NCBI GenBank assembly: GCA_035630615.1
Contig: DASQKI010000014.1
Coordinates: forward strand, 1 to 56,350
Direction: 5' to 3'
From: DATFRX01 sp035630615
Lineage (GTDB): Bacteria; Actinomycetota; Actinomycetes; Propionibacteriales; Nocardioidaceae
DNA: 56,350 nucleotides
Below are positions 1-7,119 of the stretch, in pieces. A program made the translations under genes and the position numbers. Positions within the stretch are counted from its first letter, which is position 1, and the number at the start of each line of letters is the position of its first letter. The notes beneath the pieces were generated by a model. That model did not search any database and was not told where the DNA came from. It saw only the letters and a program-made list of their open reading frames with translations.

Positions 1-1263
1 ACTCTCGGAGGTCGGCGGTGTCGTCGTATGGAATCCCGAGTAGCTTGCCAGCGCCAGCTCCATGGTGGCGTTCGAGAACGCTCGACCGACGAGTTTGGGA
101 TCGGCGGCCTTGACCGTGACTCGCAGGTGCGCCGTGGCCTCCTCGTTCGTGGTCGCATCGTCGTGGTCGAAGCGAAGCAGTCGCACGTCGACCTCGTCGA
201 ACCGGTCCTTGCCGCCGAGGATGTCGAAAAGCTGCTGTTCGGCCCAGGCTGCCTTCTCGTCGACGTTGAGGCCGGTGAGCACCAGCGTCATGGTGTTTCG
301 GTAGCCGCCGATGTAGTTGACGGCGACCTTGAATCGATCGGGCGGTGGCGTCCCCTGTACGCCGCTCACCAGGACTCGATCGGTGTCGATCTGTTCCAGG
401 TCGATGGTGTCGAAGTGAGCGACCACGTCTGGGTTGACGTACGCGGGCTCGTCGATCTCGTAGAGCAGTTGGGCCGTCACGGTCCCCGGCGAGACCAGGC
501 CTCCCGTATCGGGGTGTTTTGTGATGACGCTGCTGCCGTCGCCCTCGACCTCCGCGATCGGGAATCCGGGATAGCGTCGGTCGGTCACCTCGTCGAGCCA
601 CGAGTAGTTTCCGCCAGTCGTCTGCGGGCCACACTCGATGACGTGCCCGGCGACGACCGCCCCGGCAAGAGCCGAATAGTCGGTGCGCGACCAGCCATGC
701 CACCATGCGGCCGGACCGACCACGACGGAGGCATCGGTGACACGGGGGCACACGACGACGTCGGCGTCTTCGGCGAGCGCCTCGGCGATGCCCCATGCCC
801 CGAGATAGGCGTTAGCCGAGACCGGCTTCACTCCGGCGGCGGACAGAGTCTGCCCGGTATCGAGGTGCGCGAGGTCGTGGCCGTCGGCGACGAGGTCATC
901 GAGACGTTCGAGGATGTCGTCTCCGACCACGCACGCGATGCGTGGGGCGAGCCCGAGCTTGTCGGCAAGACCTCGCACGCTGTCGGCGAGCCCCACCGGG
1001 TTCAGGCCGCCCGCATTGGTGACGACCCGGATGCCCCGGTCCAGACACGTGCCGAGAACCTGCTCCATCTGGTTGAGGAAGGTCTTCGCGTACCCGGCGC
1101 TGGGATCCTTCTGTCGCGCCTTCCACAAGATGAGCATCGTCAGCTCGGCCAGGTAGTCGCCGGTGAGTACGTCGATCGGACCGCCCTCGACCATCTCACG
1201 GGCGGCCGAGACCCGATCGCCATAGAAGCCCGAGCAGTTGGCGACCCGGAGCGCGCGCTTCAC
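1..1263 (-). CDS. Acyclic terpene utilization AtuA-family (DUF1446) protein, 3' end outside window
   Basis: The minus strand is open from 1263 to the window edge, at least 421 residues, so the C-terminus is missing. The N-terminus (KRALRVANCSGFYGDR) and later stretches such as VVTNAGGLNPVGLA, VVVCPRVTDASVVVGPAAW and IGGYRNTMTLVLTGLN match the AtuA/DUF1446 family, cytoplasmic proteins found with acyl-CoA carboxylase genes for acyclic terpene or branched acyl-CoA breakdown. The GTG start at 1263 is supported by AAGGAG six bases upstream; it overlaps the TGA of the TIGR03084-like relic, a sign of former translational coupling. The family call is firm; the substrate is unknown because the rest of the operon lies outside the window. 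Confidence 0.85.
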   Translation of the reverse strand, partial: MKRALRVANCSGFYGDRVSAAREMVEGGPIDVLTGDYLAELTMLILWKARQKDPSAGYAKTFLNQMEQVLGTCLDRGIRVVTNAGGLNPVGLADSVRGLADKLGLAPRIACVVGDDILERLDDLVADGHDLAHLDTGQTLSAAGVKPVSANAYLGAWGIAEALAEDADVVVCPRVTDASVVVGPAAWWHGWSRTDYSALAGAVVAGHVIECGPQTTGGNYSWLDEVTDRRYPGFPIAEVEGDGSSVITKHPDTGGLVSPGTVTAQLLYEIDEPAYVNPDVVAHFDTIDLEQIDTDRVLVSGVQGTPPPDRFKVAVNYIGGYRNTMTLVLTGLNVDEKAAWAEQQLFDILGGKDRFDEVDVRLLRFDHDDATTNEEATAHLRVTVKAADPKLVGRAFSNATMELALASYSGFHTTTPPTSES

Positions 1264-1394
1264 TGCTGGCTCCTTACCGATCTCGTGTGCGCGACGCGTG
1301 TCCCACCGAGGGCATCGACGACGTCCTGGCCGTGTGCCCAGGTCTCCATCAAGCGAGCCGTGGCCGAGCTCAGCAGGCTCATGTCCGGTCCGTT
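1260..1394 (-). pseudogene. Remnant of a TIGR03084-family (mycothiol-dependent maleylpyruvate isomerase-like) gene
   Basis: Directly upstream of the AtuA gene, the minus strand reads NGPDMSLLSSATARLMETW followed by AHGQDVVDALG, then stops at TGA 1260-1262. This is the conserved central segment of TIGR03084 proteins (about 260 residues), which often precede AtuA-type genes. The N-terminal DinB-like part with the metal ligands is absent (upstream of about 1470 the frame holds stops), and the C-terminal domain is replaced by a short unrelated tail. It is therefore a truncated relic. The identification rests on my memory of the family pattern. Confidence 0.55.
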
Positions 1395-1442
1395 CTGAAT
1401 CGGTTCGCATCGGTCGCCGTGAGCGTAGCGGTCTCGTCGAAG

Positions 1443-1563
1443 TCCGCGACGTGACCGCGAAGGCCACGGTGATCAATCTCAGCCGGGCCGCGGCCGTCGA
1501 GCTGGTCCGTCGCTGATCCGCGTCAACACCGTGTGGCCCGGCATCGTGCCGACGCCGCCAGGA
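1443..1563 (+). pseudogene. Remnant of a short-chain dehydrogenase/reductase gene
   Basis: The plus strand reads VRDVTAKATVINLSRAAAVE, then LVRR and a stop. The next frame continues IRVNTVWPGIVPTP. Together these reproduce the C-terminal half of a classical SDR (YxxxK helix, then IRVN..PG.V.TP), broken by a one-base frameshift near 1513. The catalytic tyrosine of YxxxK is Asp here (GAC 1448-1450, Lys at 1460-1462). No Rossmann-fold N-terminus is visible upstream. It is a decayed fragment with no expected function. Confidence 0.5.
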
Positions 1564-1674
1564 CTGACCTTCGGTCGCCGCCGTTCCGGCCGGCAGGTGG
1601 TGCCATGCCCCGAGGCTGGCGGGCAGGCGTTTTGATAGAGTGTCGCCGCGCTCCGGGCCCCCGGCCGGAGCCCA

Positions 1675-1760
1675 GTCCGGGTGGCGGAATTGGCAGACGC
1701 GCTAGCTTGAGGTGCTAGTCCCCTTTGTAGGGGGTGGGGGTTCAAGTCCCCCCTCGGACA
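1675..1760 (+). tRNA. tRNA-Leu (anticodon GAG)
   Basis: An 86-nt cloverleaf of class II type. The acceptor strand GTCCGGG (1675-1681) pairs with CTCGGAC (1753-1759), and the discriminator base is A1760. The anticodon stem CTAGC/GCTAG encloses the loop TTGAGGT, giving anticodon GAG (codon CUC). The long variable arm built from CCCC...GGGG is typical of tRNA-Leu. The T arm contains GGTTCAAGTCC. CCA is not encoded. The frameshifted tail of the neighbouring aldo/keto reductase overlaps its 3' end on the other strand. Confidence 0.95.
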
Positions 1761-2692
1761 CTCGAAAGTGACCTACCGATTCGGGCGGCACCGTGCAGGT
1801 GGCGCTCCTCAGGCTTCGGGGATCTCGACGCCGAAGTTCTCGCGGGTGATCTGCTCGGGCTCCGGCCACCGCGGACGCCGGTGTCGAGGGCATCGATCGC
1901 GGCGAGCTCGTCGGGTGTGAGCTCGAAGTCGAAGACGTCGAAGTTCTCCGCGATCCGCGACGGGGTCACCGACTTCGGGATGATCTGACGACCCTGCTGC
2001 ACCTGCCAGCGCAGCATCACCTGGGCAGACGTCTTTCCGTGAGCCGTGGCGATCTCCCTAATCGTCGCGTCCTCGAGGGTGCTGCCATGGGAGCCGTCGC
2101 GATAGAACGTGATGCCGCCGATGGGCGACCACGCCTGGGAGACAATCCCCCGCGCGTCGTTGACGGCGAGCAACTCGGACTGTCGGAAGTAGGGGTGCAC
2201 CTCGATCTGGTTGACCGCCGGCACCACCGAGGTGGCGTCGATCAGCCGGGCCAGGTGGTCGGGCATGAAGTTGCTGACCCCGATTGCGCGAACCTTGCCG
2301 TCGGTGAGGAGCGTCTCCAGAGCCTTGTAGGCGTCGATTGTGCGGTCGAACTCGCCGGGCAGCGCCTGGTGCAGTATCAGCAGGTCGATCTGGTCGATCC
2401 CGAGCTTGCCGGCACTCTTGTCGAAGGCATGCAATGTCTCGTCGTAGCCGTAGTCGGAGATCCAGACCTTCGTCTCGATGAAGACGTCGGACCGCTCGAG
2501 CCCAGAACGCTGGATCGCCGCACCGACCTCACGCTCGTTGCCGTACGACGCGGCGGTGTCGATGTGCCGGTAGCCGACGTCGAGTGCTGTCTCGACCGCC
2601 GCGATCGTCTCCTCCGAGGGCGTCTGGAAAACACCGAACCCGATCGCCGGCAGCTCGACCCCGTTGTTCAGCCTCATGTTCGGAATACTCAT
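1742..2692 (-). CDS. Aldo/keto reductase (2,5-diketo-D-gluconate reductase type), C-terminus frameshifted
   Basis: NADPH-dependent cytosolic aldo/keto reductase of the AKR5/DkgA type. It shows the (beta/alpha)8 landmarks GYRHIDTAASYGNE (Asp and Tyr of the tetrad), IETKVW (Lys), LLILHQ (His), the substrate-side AIGVSNF and the nucleotide-binding IIPKSVTPSRI. The start ATG 2692 fits a leaderless promoter with -10 box at 2700-2705. After DTGVRGG the frame departs from the family; shifting one base near 1866 restores the usual ending PEPEQITRENFG and a stop at 1809. As written, the protein is 316 residues and its tail runs antisense into the tRNA. This looks like a one-base deletion or a sequencing error. 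The physiological substrate cannot be told. Confidence 0.8.
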   Translation of the reverse strand: MSIPNMRLNNGVELPAIGFGVFQTPSEETIAAVETALDVGYRHIDTAASYGNEREVGAAIQRSGLERSDVFIETKVWISDYGYDETLHAFDKSAGKLGIDQIDLLILHQALPGEFDRTIDAYKALETLLTDGKVRAIGVSNFMPDHLARLIDATSVVPAVNQIEVHPYFRQSELLAVNDARGIVSQAWSPIGGITFYRDGSHGSTLEDATIREIATAHGKTSAQVMLRWQVQQGRQIIPKSVTPSRIAENFDVFDFELTPDELAAIDALDTGVRGGRSPSRSPARTSASRSPKPEERHLHGAARIGRSLSSVRGGT

Positions 2693-2699
2693 GGCTGCC

Positions 2700-2735
2700 A
2701 CGCTAGGCGGCGCACGCATGTCCAGGGAGTCCCTG
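2700..2735 (-). promoter_or_regulatory. Promoter and palindromic operator of the aldo/keto reductase gene
   Basis: The palindrome CAGGGAGTCCCTG lies at 2723-2735. Read on the minus strand it is followed by exactly 17 bases and a TAGCGT -10 box (2700-2705), which sits seven bases from the ATG at 2692, so the mRNA would be leaderless. The same arrangement occurs at two further promoters in this region. The site also forms part of a larger 10-bp inverted repeat (2720-2729 with 2758-2767). The assignment to the nearby XRE regulator is inference. Confidence 0.6.
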
Positions 2736-2751
2736 CCGAGACAGGCACTGG

Positions 2752-2787
2752 CAGACCCTCCCTGGACCTTCCGGGCCTACGTAGATT
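2752..2787 (+). promoter_or_regulatory. Promoter and operator of the DUF2255 gene
   Basis: An imperfect copy of the palindrome, CAGACCCTCCCTG (2752-2764), is followed by 17 bases and the -10 box TAGATT (2782-2787). The left half-site is degenerate, the right half TCCCTG is intact and occupies the -35 position. Transcription would start near 2794, leaving a short leader with the ribosome site GGGAGGG in front of ATG 2821. Confidence 0.55.
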
Positions 2788-2820
2788 GAGAGCCCCCGCA
2801 CTCATGGGAGGGAACCGTCC

Positions 2821-3171
2821 ATGACCGCCTGGACAAGCGACGAGCTCACCCGGATCGGCGGCGCCGAAGAACTCCAGGTCGCCTCCTACCGCTCCGACGG
2901 CACGCTCCGCCCGTACGTGACGATCTGGACCGGACGCGCCGGTGACGACATCTACATCCGGTCCGCATACGGTCGAGACAACGGCTGGTTCCGGCGAGCA
3001 CTGGCCAGTGGCATCGGCCGCATCCGAGCCGGCGGGGTCGAAAAGGACGTCATCTTCGAGGAGCCCGGTGACGACGTGCACGCCGCAGTCGACGCCGCTT
3101 ACCACGCCAAGTACGACCGCCACGGCCAACAGATCGTCGGTACGGTGACCGGGCCCACACGCCGTCGGTGA
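2821..3171 (+). CDS. DUF2255 family protein, probable C-terminal frameshift
   Basis: A 116-residue protein matching the DUF2255 family (WTSDELTRIGGAEELQVASY, then LRPYVTIWTGRAGDDIYIRS, RDNGWFRRALAS and EEPGDDVHAAVDAAY), a small cytoplasmic fold related to nitroreductase/F420-binding split barrels whose role is not established. GGGAGGG six to eight bases upstream supports ATG 2821. The reading ends in GPTRRR; a one-base shift near 3150 would give HAVGETFRLTPQG and a stop at 3199, resembling the usual family ending and abutting the next gene. I therefore suspect a frameshift, less securely than in the two neighbours. It is divergent from the aldo/keto reductase and shares its operator region. 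Confidence 0.75.
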   Translation: MTAWTSDELTRIGGAEELQVASYRSDGTLRPYVTIWTGRAGDDIYIRSAYGRDNGWFRRALASGIGRIRAGGVEKDVIFEEPGDDVHAAVDAAYHAKYDRHGQQIVGTVTGPTRRR

Positions 3172-3200
3172 GACGTTTCGACTAACCCCACAAGGCTGAC

Positions 3201-4249
3201 TCAGGGCCGGACGATCACCTTGAGGGCGGCACGTTCGTCCATCGCGGCGTAGCCCATGGGGGTGTCTTCCAGGCTGACGACGCGGTCGAAGACCTTGCCG
3301 GGGTTCACCGTGCCGTCGAGTACGGCCGGCAGTAGCTGTTCGATGTAGGCGCGTGCCGGGGCGGGCCCGCCGGTCAGCGTGACATTGGGGCCGAAGAGGC
3401 TGCAGAACCCGATCGGTGCGTCCTCGTATTGCGGGACCCCGACGCGGCTGACAACACCGCCTGGGCGAATGATGCCGACCGCCTGCTCGTACGCCGGCAT
3501 ATGACCGACCGCTTCGAGGACGATCGGGCTGCCGCCGTCGGTGAGGTCGCGGACCTTGGCAATGCCGTGCTCGCCGCGCTCGCCGACGACATCGGTGGCG
3601 CCGAACTCGCGGCCGAGGTCGGTACGTACCCGGTGGCGGCCCATCAGCACGATCTGCTCGGCGCGCCCAATTGCTTGGCCGAAAGAACGGCGAGCAGACC
3701 AACTGCGCCGTCGCCGATGACGGTGACGGTGCTGCCATTCGTCACGCCGCCTCGTACCGCCGCGTGCCAGCCAGTGCCGTAGACGTCGGACAGACTCAGG
3801 AGGGAGGCCATAAGGGCGTCGTCGACGTCCTCACCGAGCGGCACCTTGACCAGTGTGCCGTCGGCGAGCGGAACACGGACCGCTTCGGCCTGACCGCCGC
3901 CCGTGCCGAGGCCGGGGTCATTCCAGAACCCGCCGTTGACGCAGGAAGTCTGCAAACCGGCATGGCAGAACTCGCACTCGCCGCACGAGACGGCGAACGG
4001 CGCGATCACGAAGTCGCCCCTCGCCACGGCGGCTACATCGCTGCCGACATCCTCGACGACGCCGATGAACTCGTGACCCATCGACGCCCCGGCCGGAGTG
4101 CTCGGCATCGAGTGGTACGGGTGTAGGTCGCTGCCGCACACACAGGCCCGGACGACCCGTACGAGCGCGTCGGTAGGCTGCCGAATGGTGGGTTCGGGAA
4201 CGTCGATGACACGGACATCGCCCGCGCCGTACATGTAAGTGGCTCTCAT
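3201..4249 (-). pseudogene. Zinc-dependent alcohol dehydrogenase, split by a frameshift
   Basis: The gene is read in two frames: 4249-3644 encodes the GroES-like catalytic domain, with CVCGSDLHPYHS, GHEFIGVVEDVGSD and the structural-zinc cysteines CGECEFCHAGLQTSC, up to the Rossmann strand VTVIGDGAVGLLAVLSAKQL. The other frame, 3650-3201, encodes the remainder (LMGRHRVRTDLGREFGATDV to ALKVIVRP). A single missing base near 3668 (GGCGCG followed by CCGAGCAG) separates them; restored, the protein has about 349 residues, normal for zinc-dependent medium-chain dehydrogenases. Without correction the product lacks most of the NADP-binding domain. It lies head-to-head with the XRE regulator and belongs to the same decaying regulon. 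A sequencing error is the alternative. Confidence 0.8.
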
Positions 4250-4308
4250 GCGTTCGAGTCAACGTCGCTTGCGGACGCTCGGGGAGCGCCTGTGGTGACC
4301 GGTACTGT

Positions 4309-4344
4309 CAGGGCCTCCCTGCGGATCGGCTGCCTGCGTACCGT
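4309..4344 (+). promoter_or_regulatory. Promoter and autoregulatory operator of the XRE regulator
   Basis: The palindrome CAGGGCCTCCCTG (4309-4321) is followed by 17 bases and a TACCGT -10 box (4339-4344). The predicted start point coincides with ATG 4352, so this transcript too would be leaderless. The site lies between the regulator and the divergent alcohol dehydrogenase; no equally good -10 box is seen at the same distance on the dehydrogenase side. Confidence 0.55.
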
Positions 4345-4351
4345 TGGGCAC

Positions 4352-5242
4352 ATGGGCACCGTCGATCTGCGGGCCGAGATCCGCGATTTCCTGGGCACCC
4401 GGCGAGCGCGCATCACTCCCGACCAGGCCGGCCTGCCTGCCTACGGTGGCAATCGTCGCGTCAAGGGCCTGCGTCGCGAGGAAGTTGCCATGCTCGCCGG
4501 CGTCTCAGTCGACTACTACGTTCGCATGGAGCGCGGCAGCCTCGCCGGTGCCTCGGAGAGCGTGCTGGTGGCCCTCGCCGACGCGCTCCGACTCGACGAG
4601 GCCGAACGCGCTCACCTGTTTGCCTTGGCGGAGCAGAGCCGGGCCCGGAGACAGCCCCGGAAACGGACCGCGCCGGCCAGCGTTCGACCGGCGATCCAGC
4701 AGGTGTTGGACGCGATGACCGACGCGCCCGCATGGGTACGCAACGGACGGCACGACATCGTGGCGATGAACCAACTGGCGCGAGCGCTCTATTCTCCGGT
4801 GCTCGCCGACCCCCGACGTCCAGCCAACACCACCCGGTTCGTCTATCTGAACGAGGCGGCTCACGAGTTCTTCGTCGACTACGACCGCATCGCCAACGAC
4901 GCCGCCGCGATGCTTCGCCTCGAAGCCGGCCGCGCCCCACACGACAAGGCACTCATCGAGCTGGTCGGGGAGCTCTCCACCCGATCCGAGCTGTTTCGAC
5001 AGCGCTGGGCCTCCCACGATGTGCAGTTCCATCTCAGCGGACAGAAGCGGCTGCGGCACCCGGTCGTCGGTCGACTCGACCTCGACTACGAGTCGATGGA
5101 AATCCCCTCTCAGCCAGGGCTCCATCTCAATGTCTATACGGCTCCCGCCGGCACGCCGACCGCCGACGCACTCAAGCTGCTCGCCTCCTGGGCGGCCTCC
5201 CAGGACAACCTTCCGACCGAGTCGATCGAGCGTGCCAGCTAG
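4352..5242 (+). CDS. Helix-turn-helix transcriptional regulator with MmyB-like ligand-binding domain
   Basis: A 296-residue XRE-type regulator. Residues 1-90 hold the helix-turn-helix, with the family signature NRRVKGLRREEVAMLAGVS followed by VDYYVRMERG. From about residue 105 comes the MmyB-like domain (PAIQQVLDAM, APAWVRNGRHDIVAMNQLAR, then RFVYLNEAAHEFFVDYD and HHPVVG-like RHPVVGRLDLDYESM), thought to sense a small or fatty ligand. Such genes usually stand beside short-chain or aldo/keto reductases, as here. ATG 4352 is chosen over the upstream GTG at 4292 because the promoter predicts a start exactly there. It probably binds the CAGGG-N3-CCCTG palindromes at its own promoter and at 2723 and 2752. 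Confidence 0.85.
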   Translation: MGTVDLRAEIRDFLGTRRARITPDQAGLPAYGGNRRVKGLRREEVAMLAGVSVDYYVRMERGSLAGASESVLVALADALRLDEAERAHLFALAEQSRARRQPRKRTAPASVRPAIQQVLDAMTDAPAWVRNGRHDIVAMNQLARALYSPVLADPRRPANTTRFVYLNEAAHEFFVDYDRIANDAAAMLRLEAGRAPHDKALIELVGELSTRSELFRQRWASHDVQFHLSGQKRLRHPVVGRLDLDYESMEIPSQPGLHLNVYTAPAGTPTADALKLLASWAASQDNLPTESIERAS

Positions 5243-5250
5243 GTGAACCG

Positions 5251-6045
5251 ATGAGCGATCGACCCGGCGGGCAGGTTGTCGTCGAGGCCCTCTTCGCGCT
5301 CGACGTCGAGCAGGTGTTCGCGGTCGCGAGCGTCCACAACCTGCCGATCCTCGAGGCTGTGGCGCGGCACGGCGGCATAGCGGTGGGCAACGTTCGCCAC
5401 GAGCAGTCGGCGGTGCATGCGGCCGACGGATACGCCCGCGCCACTGGTCGCCTCGGCGTGGCTTTGACGTCGACCGGACCTGGCGCGGCGAACGCGATGG
5501 GTGGGCTGTTCGAGGCGCGCTTCGCGTCGTCGCCGGTCCTCATGATCACCGGACAGCTCGAGAGTCGGTTCTACGGCCAAGGACGCGGCTACCTGCACGA
5601 GGCCGAGCGACAGGCCGACATGCTGCGCACTGTGACGCGCGAGACGCACACGGTCCGTCGAATCGAGGATGTCGGCGACGCCGTCGTCGCCGCCGGCCGG
5701 TCCGCCCGCGCCGGCCGTCCGCAGCCCACGGCCGTCGAAATCCCGGTGGATCTTCAGTACGCCCGGACCGACGCCCCTCCCCCGTCGGCAGCTTCCGTCC
5801 TCCCGACGGCGCCGCGGGCGGACCGGCTCGATGAGGCCGCGCGGATCATCTCCGCCGCCCGTCGACCGGTGATCTGGGCCGGAGGCGGTGTCGTCGGTGC
5901 GGATGCGACCGATGCGCTGCGATCGCTTGTCAACCGACCCGATTGGGAGCACGCCAAGGCCAATACCGACGACGAGGGATCCTCTCGCACGGCATCGCCA
6001 GGCGTCATGGCCCCTTGGTGGAGGCACCGGTCGAGTCGCGGATGA
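5251..6045 (+). pseudogene. Truncated thiamine-diphosphate-dependent enzyme (acetolactate synthase-like)
   Basis: The first 235 residues form the N-terminal pyrimidine-binding domain and the beginning of the central domain of a TPP enzyme: FAVASVHNLPILEAV, VRHEQSAVHAADGYARATG (activating Glu), GVALTSTGPGAANAMGGLFE, then RRPVIWAGGGVV. Homologues have about 540 residues; here the sequence leaves the family after the start of the central domain, continues with about 30 unrelated residues and stops at 6045, overlapping the end of the lacI-type gene. The pyrophosphate-binding GDG motif is missing, so it cannot be catalytic. Another frame (about 5960-6020) may hold a few more decayed residues. Start ATG 5251 is eight bases after the XRE regulator, suggesting an operon. 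Confidence 0.75.
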
Positions 6046-7021
6046 CGAGCTCGGTCGGCAGCACGACCTGTGGCGTTGGTGTCGCCGGCCGGCCCGGTCC
6101 GACCGCATCGAGGAGGATCTCGACCGCCGCCCGCCCGACATCGACATGCGCGCCGCCCAACGTGGTGAGGCTGGGCGTGCAGAGATCGGCGGCGAAGATG
6201 TTGTCGAACCCGACGATGCTGATGTCGTCGGGGACTCGAACCGAACGCTGCGCCAACCGTTGGGCGACTCCGATGGCGAGCAGGTCGTTGTGCGCGACGA
6301 TCCCGGTCGCACCGGCGTGCAACGCGCCGTCGGCGGCGGCACCTCCTTGCGACGCCTTCGGGGTGAAGGGGCCGATCCGCCGAGCCTCGACACCGAGCTC
6401 CTTCGAGGCCGTCCGCAAAGCCGCCCACCGCACCTTGGCCATCCACGAATTGCGTGGGCCCGCCAGATAGATCAGGCGGTGATGTCCCAGCGAGGCCAGG
6501 TGTTCGACGATCTGGCGGCAGCCTTGGACGTGGTCCAGCACCACGCTGGCGAGGCCGGGCAGCTCGCGGTTCATGAGGACGACCGGCCGCTGAGCGGCGA
6601 GCTGCATCAGGTTTTCGTCTGGTAGCCGGCTGGCCGCCAGAACGAAGCCGTCGACCGAGGAGATCAACCGCTGGATCTGGTCGTACTCGATCCGTGGCGA
6701 CTCCTCGGCGTTGACCAGCACCAGCGTGTATTCGGACGCCTTCGCCCGCTGCTCGGCCCCGCGGATGAGCTCGAAGTAGTGCGGGTTGGTGATGTCGGAG
6801 ACCACCATCGCGATCGTGTGGTGCCGACCGGACAACAGGGCACGCGCGTGAGGGTTGGGCCGGTAGCCGAGCTCGGCGGCGACCGCCAAAACGTGCTCGC
6901 GGGTGCCTGCGCTCACCCGGCCCGGATTGGAGAACGCCCGCGACACGGTCGACGTCGCGACACCGGCCGCTTGGGCGACGTCGTAGATGGTCGGGCCGGC
7001 CACAGTGTCAGCCAACTCCAT
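6005..7021 (-). CDS. LacI-family transcriptional regulator
   Basis: A 338-residue regulator with an N-terminal LacI helix-turn-helix (PTIYDVAQAAGVATSTVSRA, hinge NPHARALLSGRHHTIAMVV) followed by a periplasmic-binding-protein-like sensor domain (NPHYFELIRGAEQRAKA, DGFVLAASRLPDE, GIVAHNDLLAIGVAQRL, VPDDISIVGFDNI, PSLTTLGGAHVDVGRAAVE). ATG 7021 is preferred over TTG 7039, which would fall inside the operator. It is divergent from the TRAP-transporter/shikimate operon, and the palindrome TGGCAA-N4-TTGCCA between them is a typical LacI-family operator. It likely represses that operon until its substrate or a pathway intermediate binds; the effector is unknown. Confidence 0.9.
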   Translation of the reverse strand: MELADTVAGPTIYDVAQAAGVATSTVSRAFSNPGRVSAGTREHVLAVAAELGYRPNPHARALLSGRHHTIAMVVSDITNPHYFELIRGAEQRAKASEYTLVLVNAEESPRIEYDQIQRLISSVDGFVLAASRLPDENLMQLAAQRPVVLMNRELPGLASVVLDHVQGCRQIVEHLASLGHHRLIYLAGPRNSWMAKVRWAALRTASKELGVEARRIGPFTPKASQGGAAADGALHAGATGIVAHNDLLAIGVAQRLAQRSVRVPDDISIVGFDNIFAADLCTPSLTTLGGAHVDVGRAAVEILLDAVGPGRPATPTPQVVLPTELVIRDSTGASTKGP

Positions 7022-7033
7022 CGTGGAAACTCT

Positions 7034-7073
7034 TGGCAACCCATTGCCATCGATTGCCGCCGATCCCTAGGTT
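7034..7073 (+). promoter_or_regulatory. LacI-type operator overlapping the TRAP operon promoter
   Basis: The inverted repeat TGGCAA (7034-7039) and TTGCCA (7044-7049) is centred between lacI and dctQ. Its right half doubles as a -35 box, separated by 18 bases from TAGGTT (-10, 7068-7073). Repressor bound here would block RNA polymerase directly and could also limit the repressor's own expression. Confidence 0.6.
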
Positions 7074-7119
7074 CTGTGCCGCTGCGACCGACCCGACGGT
7101 GCCCGACGAGGAGGGTCTT

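Noticed and set aside
28..1398. 456-codon plus-strand open frame
   Set aside because: It is antisense to the AtuA-family gene, whose minus-strand translation has clear family motifs and a ribosome site; the plus frame has no recognisable protein features.
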